DNA of 11,484 bases from Bacteroidota bacterium (GTDB lineage Bacteria; Bacteroidota; Ignavibacteria; Ignavibacteriales; Ignavibacteriaceae): assembly GCA_021790055.1 (NCBI GenBank), contig JAJYIL010000045.1:1-11484 (forward strand). Direction: 5' to 3'. Below are positions 7,539 through 11,484 of this stretch, one piece after another. Below the pieces are notes generated by a model. The model saw only the letters and a list, made by a program, of their open reading frames with translations. It searched no databases and was not told where the DNA came from. Made by a program: the position numbers and the translations under genes. The first letter of the stretch is position 1. Each line of letters starts with the position of its first letter.

Positions 7539-8116
7539 TTATATTTCTTTTTGATTATAATTCAAAATTCTCCCGAATGCCGGACCTAAGAGCCATTCAT
7601 CGCCTACTGCGCCTTGGTTTGTCATCAGCAGAATGCCGAAATGCTTTTTAGATGCAAGCCAGACTGTTGCGTAATTAAAACCATTGCTACCTTTATGCTG
7701 AAGAGGCTGGTTTTATATTCATCACGTATTATGCCTGCGTATTCAGAAAATATTTCCGGCAGTGTTGTACTCCAATTAAATTTTCCTTCGTCAACAAGAA
7801 CCCCAATCAAAACGGCTGTAAAGGATTTTCCATTAGAACCAAGATGAAAGCAATCATTAATTGTAACATTTTCCTCACCGCCATAGTGCCTGCAGCCTGC
7901 AGCTTCCGCTTCAATAATTCCTGCGTCGGATACTATCGCTCCGGCTAACGCAGGAATATCAAGCGCGTACCTAAGCGAGTCAAGTATAGTCTCAAATCTT
8001 GAAGAATACTTTTTCGGTTGAGGAGGCTTTGGCGCGTCTGGTCCTAAGATTAAATGCTCGCAGGACGAGAGCCAAAACGAAGCTAACAATAAGCAAGGTA
8101 CGATGTATTTTTTCAT
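7539..8116 (-). pseudogene. Beta-lactamase-fold serine hydrolase lipoprotein, internal deletion and frame change
   Basis: The 5' part encodes a lipoprotein start (MKKYIV, lipobox LSSC with C19) and the first third of a class C/PBP-like serine hydrolase, including the nucleophile motif SNGK (S94, K97) in HLGSNGKSFTAVLIG. This frame continues sensibly to RDEYK (about residue 135) and then becomes meaningless up to a stop at 7625. From 7712 a different frame continues with NQPLQHKGSNGFNYATVW and KKHFGILLMTNQGA, the typical C-terminal segment of the same family, to a stop at 7539-7541. The middle of the enzyme, including the YxN-like motif, is missing; family members are usually 330-450 residues, so some 200 codons appear lost. 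The start at 8116 is supported by AAAGGAATTAAG before it and by the signal sequence. An ATG overlapping the preceding stop (TAATG, 8131) is an alternative. Confidence 0.82.
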
Positions 8117-8130
8117 CTTAATTCCTTTCA

Positions 8131-9132
8131 TTAAAAAATCCAATCTACACCGGCAGAAAAATTGTTCATATACATTCCCATGTTAAACGGAGTATTTGAA
8201 GATGCATAATTAAATCCATAGCTGCCGCGAAAAGAGAAATGGCTGCTTAACTGCTGCCTATATTCCATCGAAGATAGAGGCACAGAGTTTTTCCAGAAGA
8301 ATTCTCCTTTCCCTCCGCCTGCAGCGTTAAAGAAATTGTTTAACACTGCTTTATTCTGGTTGCCGAGCCAGTGCCCGTTTGCCGGGCTCGTAACAATCTT
8401 AAAGAACGGAATCTGCAGTTTGATGATTAAAGTTTTGTCTATGGAAATAAGATATTCTCCTTCGGCGTTAATATTAAAAGAATGAAACCAGTACCAGTTT
8501 TGGTCTGTATAGTAACCTTCTCCCAGTTTGCTGTTCGTTATTAAATCCGAATTCATTATAAAAGAAGAAAGCCCGGCACCTAAATATACCGTTAATGGCG
8601 AATCTGCAATATTTGCTTTCCCTGCTTTCATCATAAATGAGTAAGCAAGCAAGCCTATGTTTTGAGTAATATCAAACGCCTGATTATCGGGTGAAGGGCT
8701 TCCATGATTAAAATATACTTCTGCTTCATGTTTTACACTTTTGAGTCTCGCTTCAAACGAGAGCCTTGTTGAAAGCATTAAGCCGCGATAAGGAAGCAGC
8801 GAAAGGTATTCATCCTTAATGTGAAAATCGTTTATTCCAATTGAGCCTCCGATAAGAATTAATTTTGACTTACCGATAATCTTTCTAATCAACTCCAGAT
8901 CTGCAACATGCCTGTCGATAGTGTATTCGGCGGGATTCTGCAATCTCGAAGATAATCCGCTTCCTGCCTGATCACATAAATAAATATCGTAGCCGCACGA
9001 TGCAAGATGTTTATACCACAACATCGGTGTCCCGCCCAGGTTTTCGGTAACCTGGTTGGCGCCTGGACCGCCATGTAAAAATACTATCGGGATTGATGAT
9101 ATAGAATCTTTTGACGGCGGGAACGTATTCAA
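8131..9132 (-). pseudogene. Alpha/beta-hydrolase fragment fused in frame to an outer-membrane beta-barrel
   Basis: One continuous frame made of two unrelated parts. The first about 99 codons (from 9132) are the start of a prolyl-aminopeptidase-like alpha/beta hydrolase core: the oxyanion motif VFLHGGPG, then LCDQAGSGLSS, then the nucleophile elbow GGSIG (Ser at codon 97, near 8842-8844). Directly after the elbow, near 8836, the sequence switches to an outer-membrane barrel of about 234 residues with alternating polar/aromatic strands, ending in SAGVDWIF; a terminal Phe is the classical BAM recognition signal. The hydrolase lid, acid and His are absent, and so are the barrel's signal peptide and first strands. 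No sensible start lies at 9132 itself (TTG); the true 5' end is the out-of-frame fragment upstream. Neither half should be functional. I do not recognise the barrel family. Confidence 0.75.
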
Positions 9133-9295
9133 TATGCAATCCTGATGGAAGATCCCAGTATTGCATCTTCCCTTCGAATATTCTTTCAGAGTCTTTACTT
9201 ACTTTACATCCTGATAAGTTTACCGGCTGGGTAAAAGTCAGAATAATGAAAGCTAATCCCAAACGGCTAAACATGGGTTCTATTTTCATTTGCAT
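9112..9295 (-). pseudogene. 5' end of the lipoprotein alpha/beta hydrolase, out of frame with its continuation
   Basis: From the ATG at 9295, preceded by AGAAGGTA, comes a short hydrophobic leader with a possible lipobox LSGC (C30), then YWDLPSGLHIEYVP, the strand that precedes HGGPG in this hydrolase family. The next conserved stretch (PPSKDS to VFLHGGPG) is only readable in another frame, so a +1 or -2 shift lies between about 9112 and 9130, where the minus strand reads GTTCCCGCCGTC. Without the shift the frame continues with unrelated residues to a stop at 9011. The leader is somewhat atypical because the Cys sits about nine residues after the hydrophobic core, so lipoprotein status is less certain than for the neighbouring serine hydrolase. 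Confidence 0.7.
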
Positions 9296-9325
9296 AACAG
9301 TACCTTCTAAATTTCATCTGATAAA

Positions 9326-10144
9326 TTATTTACTCTTCTGAATCATCTGACCAACTCTTAATTCGGAAATAAAATTATTTACTACCATTCGGTACTTTCC
9401 TAATTCTTCATCAACGATCATGTGACCGGAAAAATCAAAATTTTCTTCAGACAGTTCCTTCGCATATTTTCTATACAATGTCATGTCAGCTTCCGTAAGT
9501 TCTGATTTTATTTTGCTGACGCTGCTTGTTCCTCTTAGTACAAGTATTGGAAAATTGAAACTGCTAAGCTTACTCCAGAATGAAATTTCGGTAGATTCTT
9601 TTTCGATTCCATCTAAAGCTTCGGGACGCATATATTTAATTGAAGATTTGCCAAGGTATACCAGATTTTTCCAGTAAGACGCATACCCCGGCGGCGGTTT
9701 TATATGTACGGGAGCTTGATCAATCAATATCATTCCTTTAATTTTCTTAGGATATTTTGCAGCATAACCGCAAGCATATTGAACACCTTTTGAGAAAGCA
9801 GTAATAACTATTGACACCAGTTTCAACCCGTCAATTACTGCAGACAGATCGCTTACGTGATCATTAAGATCATAGCCGGTTACCGGTGTACTACTCTGCC
9901 CCCTTCCACGGAAGCTTAATGATACGCAATGATAATCAAGTGCGTCAAATAAAGGGATTGCTCTTTCTGCCGGCTCCCATAAACCTGGAGACATGACAAC
10001 AGCCATGGTGTCTTTCTTTTGAAAATTCTTTTCGATAAAGTGAATCCTTATTTTTTCAGCCGGCATTTTAGAATTAATCGAATTGTTTTCTACAAAGCCG
10101 CTTCTATACTTACCAAATGTTTCCTTTATTTCAATTACAGCCAT
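9326..10144 (-). CDS. Alpha/beta hydrolase, apparently intact
   Basis: A 272-residue cytoplasmic alpha/beta-hydrolase-fold protein with no signal peptide. In order: SPGLWEP (52-58, the oxyanion-loop position), SLSFRGRGQSS (75-85), the nucleophile elbow TAFSKG (S118), LIDQAP (140-145), the beta-7 strand ILVLRG (200-205) and SGHMI with the likely catalytic His241. The first Gly of GxSxG is Ala116, a known tolerated variant. The acid residue is not obvious. It overlaps the upstream four-TM gene by 14 nt, which suggests translational coupling; GAAAGGATACC lies about 16 nt before the ATG. It is the only one of the four hydrolase-type genes in this array that reads as complete. Esterase, dehalogenase or C-C hydrolase activity cannot be distinguished. 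Confidence 0.85.
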   Translation of the reverse strand: MAVIEIKETFGKYRSGFVENNSINSKMPAEKIRIHFIEKNFQKKDTMAVVMSPGLWEPAERAIPLFDALDYHCVSLSFRGRGQSSTPVTGYDLNDHVSDLSAVIDGLKLVSIVITAFSKGVQYACGYAAKYPKKIKGMILIDQAPVHIKPPPGYASYWKNLVYLGKSSIKYMRPEALDGIEKESTEISFWSKLSSFNFPILVLRGTSSVSKIKSELTEADMTLYRKYAKELSEENFDFSGHMIVDEELGKYRMVVNNFISELRVGQMIQKSK

Positions 10145-10652
10145 AATATTTATATTGCCGGTATCCTTTCATTAATTCTTTCGACTTACGATAAATTGTT
10201 TTTTTATTCTGCATTCTTGCCCAGGCTCCGATTATACCAAACAGATAGAGTAAACCAATAACAAGCGAGACAATCGATTCTGCAAAAAACTGTATCGGCA
10301 CACTTCCCTTTGCATGGATCTTTCCGGTTGCGATAAGGATGTCCATAACTATTTCTAATCCGCGCAAGGTAAATAATGCACAGATTATAACAAGCCCTGT
10401 TCGAAGAAAAGGCAGCCGCTTAATTATCCCTGCGCCTGATAAAGCGTAGAACCCGAATAAAATAAATATCAAAGTAACTATGAATCCGCTAATATAGAGA
10501 AGCCAGATCTTTGAGACTAATGACTCTCCTGCACCAAAATACCGGCTCCATTCCGGTGAGATTGTAATGATTGCCTGAAACAATGCGACTGCAAATGTCA
10601 GTATTCCTGCTATTTTAAGCTGCTGACTAAATGCGATATTTTTTGTGTTCAT
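10131..10652 (-). CDS. Four-TM integral membrane protein, family not recognised
   Basis: A 173-residue protein with four clear hydrophobic segments, about residues 13-32, 50-72, 84-108 and 122-144, and a strongly basic C-terminal tail (RMQNKK, then RKSKELMKGYRQYKYY), which places that tail in the cytoplasm by the positive-inside rule. There is no signal peptide and no catalytic motif. The ATG is preceded by AAAAGGCACAAC. It lies 21 nt after the DUF3788 fusion gene and overlaps the alpha/beta hydrolase start by 14 nt, so it belongs to the same transcript. It could be a membrane anchor or small-molecule-related partner of the neighbouring hydrolase, but nothing in the sequence shows this. Confidence 0.78.
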   Translation of the reverse strand: MNTKNIAFSQQLKIAGILTFAVALFQAIITISPEWSRYFGAGESLVSKIWLLYISGFIVTLIFILFGFYALSGAGIIKRLPFLRTGLVIICALFTLRGLEIVMDILIATGKIHAKGSVPIQFFAESIVSLVIGLLYLFGIIGAWARMQNKKTIYRKSKELMKGYRQYKYYGCN

Positions 10653-10673
10653 GTTGTGCCTTTTATTAAAATA

Positions 10674-11484
10674 TTATTTACTATTTGATTTTCTCTTTAA
10701 TTCCAATAATCGCCCTATGCTTTTAATATCCTTCTCCGATTCAACCGGGATAAACAGCCATCTGCCTTCCGGGTATGGATTGGCTCGTTCAATAGCCTGA
10801 TTGGTATTCTTACTTAACTTCATCTTCTTAGCAGATAACACAGCTTCAGGTTTAAGTTTGATCTGAACTGTAAATCCATTCCGGGCAGGATATAGCGAGG
10901 CATGAAGCTTTCCCTTTAATCTAAATCGCAAAGCCCATCCGTATTTTCTCCCGTACAAGAATTTTAAATCTTCCTGCAAAGCGTCTGCCGCTATGCGGGT
11001 CAATCCCGTTTGGACTGTAAAGTTTTCCCGGATAAATTTTACCAACTGCTGCCATGCCGGAAACTTCAGACCGACTGCTTCAAGAATTTCTGCCTCCGTA
11101 GGTTGGAGGTTCTTATCTGTAAATAAACCGATTGAAACACCTTTTTCATTTAAGCCGTCTACGCAGCAATAAGGGCTTCGTGAAATTGATGACGACTGAT
11201 TTAGCTGTGCGGCTGTGGATTTATCATCAAAGCCAAGGTAAGGAATATCTGCCAATGAAACGGATGAGCATGCATTAGCAGGATGAGTGTAAAGTACAAG
11301 CGCAATATGATGGTGATAATCAAAATTTCGCCCGAAGATTTTACAGCTATCTGCCATCGCTGAAAAGCATGTGCATCCCCATTTGCTCGAGTCTGCTTTA
11401 ATATATATTATTTTTGAATTAACCTTACTATTCTTGTAATTACTAAATCCGTAATCGCCTGAATAATTCATAACAAACAATGGA
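10674..11484 (-). CDS. Truncated Ntn amidohydrolase fused to a DUF3788 domain, 5' end probably off window
   Basis: Numbering starts at the TTG at 11480; ATG at 11471 is another option, but the frame is open to the right edge and MNYSGDYGF looks internal to the family, so the true start is probably outside. Residues 1 to about 119 match the front of a linear-amide C-N hydrolase (choloylglycine hydrolase/penicillin-acylase type): GCTCF with nucleophile candidate C36, FGRNFDY (49-55), and PYCCVDGLNEKGVSIGLF (103-120). Normally some 200 more residues follow, with the remaining catalytic Asn and Arg. Instead TDKNLQPTEAEIL (121-133) opens a nearly complete DUF3788 protein: GRKYGWALRFR, SLYP, FTVQI, GRWLFIPVESEKD, ending in RKSNSK. 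DUF3788 proteins normally stand alone (about 140-150 residues) and start right at this point. DUF3788 has no established function that I know of. The frame is unbroken, so a fused protein could be made, but the enzyme half should be inactive. Confidence 0.78.
   Translation of the reverse strand, partial: PLFVMNYSGDYGFSNYKNSKVNSKIIYIKADSSKWGCTCFSAMADSCKIFGRNFDYHHHIALVLYTHPANACSSVSLADIPYLGFDDKSTAAQLNQSSSISRSPYCCVDGLNEKGVSIGLFTDKNLQPTEAEILEAVGLKFPAWQQLVKFIRENFTVQTGLTRIAADALQEDLKFLYGRKYGWALRFRLKGKLHASLYPARNGFTVQIKLKPEAVLSAKKMKLSKNTNQAIERANPYPEGRWLFIPVESEKDIKSIGRLLELKRKSNSK

Noticed and set aside
7625..7712. The tail after RDEYK in the 8116 frame as a genuine short C-terminus
   Set aside because: It has no family similarity, whereas another frame over the same bases gives the conserved C-terminal motif.
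9011..9111. Continuation of the 9295 frame past the frameshift as a real protein C-terminus
   Set aside because: The residues after EYVP are unrelated to the hydrolase family, while the neighbouring frame gives the conserved HGGPG stretch.
1..11484. CRISPR arrays, tRNA/rRNA genes, insertion sequences, prophage or toxin-antitoxin modules
   Set aside because: No regularly spaced repeats, no cloverleaf-like or rRNA stretch, no transposase or integrase motif, and no terminal inverted repeats were seen on either strand.

Overview
The window is AT-rich bacterial chromosome. Its flavour fits the Bacteroidota/Ignavibacteriota side of the FCB group: sparse Shine-Dalgarno sites on the left and clear purine-rich ones on the right, secreted proteins with dockerin-like Ca-binding repeats, a DUF3788 domain, and a Wzc/Wza-type export pair. 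The phylum call is an inference and should be held loosely.

Left block (1-2789, minus strand): the end of an exopolysaccharide export operon. A small periplasmic SLBB-domain protein is followed 12 nt later by a fused Wzz/tyrosine-autokinase (Wzc/GumC type) that runs off the left edge. The kinase half looks catalytically damaged: the Walker B aspartate is Val and the EX2RX2R oligomerisation motif has lost both arginines. The gene-free stretch 2790-3407 carries a possible promoter and a foldable leader for this operon.

Middle (3408-5039, plus strand): a secreted NodB-family (CE4) polysaccharide deacetylase with a Cna-B/carboxypeptidase-regulatory-like domain and a C-terminal dockerin-like module. 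It is divergent from the export genes and probably acts on extracellular or wall polysaccharide.

Right block (5131-11484, minus strand): a tightly packed same-strand array with gaps of 14-30 nt and one 14-nt overlap. In transcription order: a truncated Ntn amidohydrolase fused to DUF3788; a four-TM protein; an intact alpha/beta hydrolase; a frameshifted lipoprotein alpha/beta hydrolase fused in frame to an outer-membrane barrel; an internally deleted beta-lactamase-fold lipoprotein; a GT39/ArnT-like membrane glycosyltransferase; and an LCM/TcmP-type O-methyltransferase.

The most notable observation is that three genes within about 4 kb each contain a deletion junction. Each keeps its catalytic-nucleophile segment and loses the rest of the enzyme. 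This is either recent gene decay or a local assembly or consensus problem, and reads across the three junctions would settle it. I see no CRISPR array, rRNA, tRNA or intact mobile element, and no convincing new defence or mobile system.
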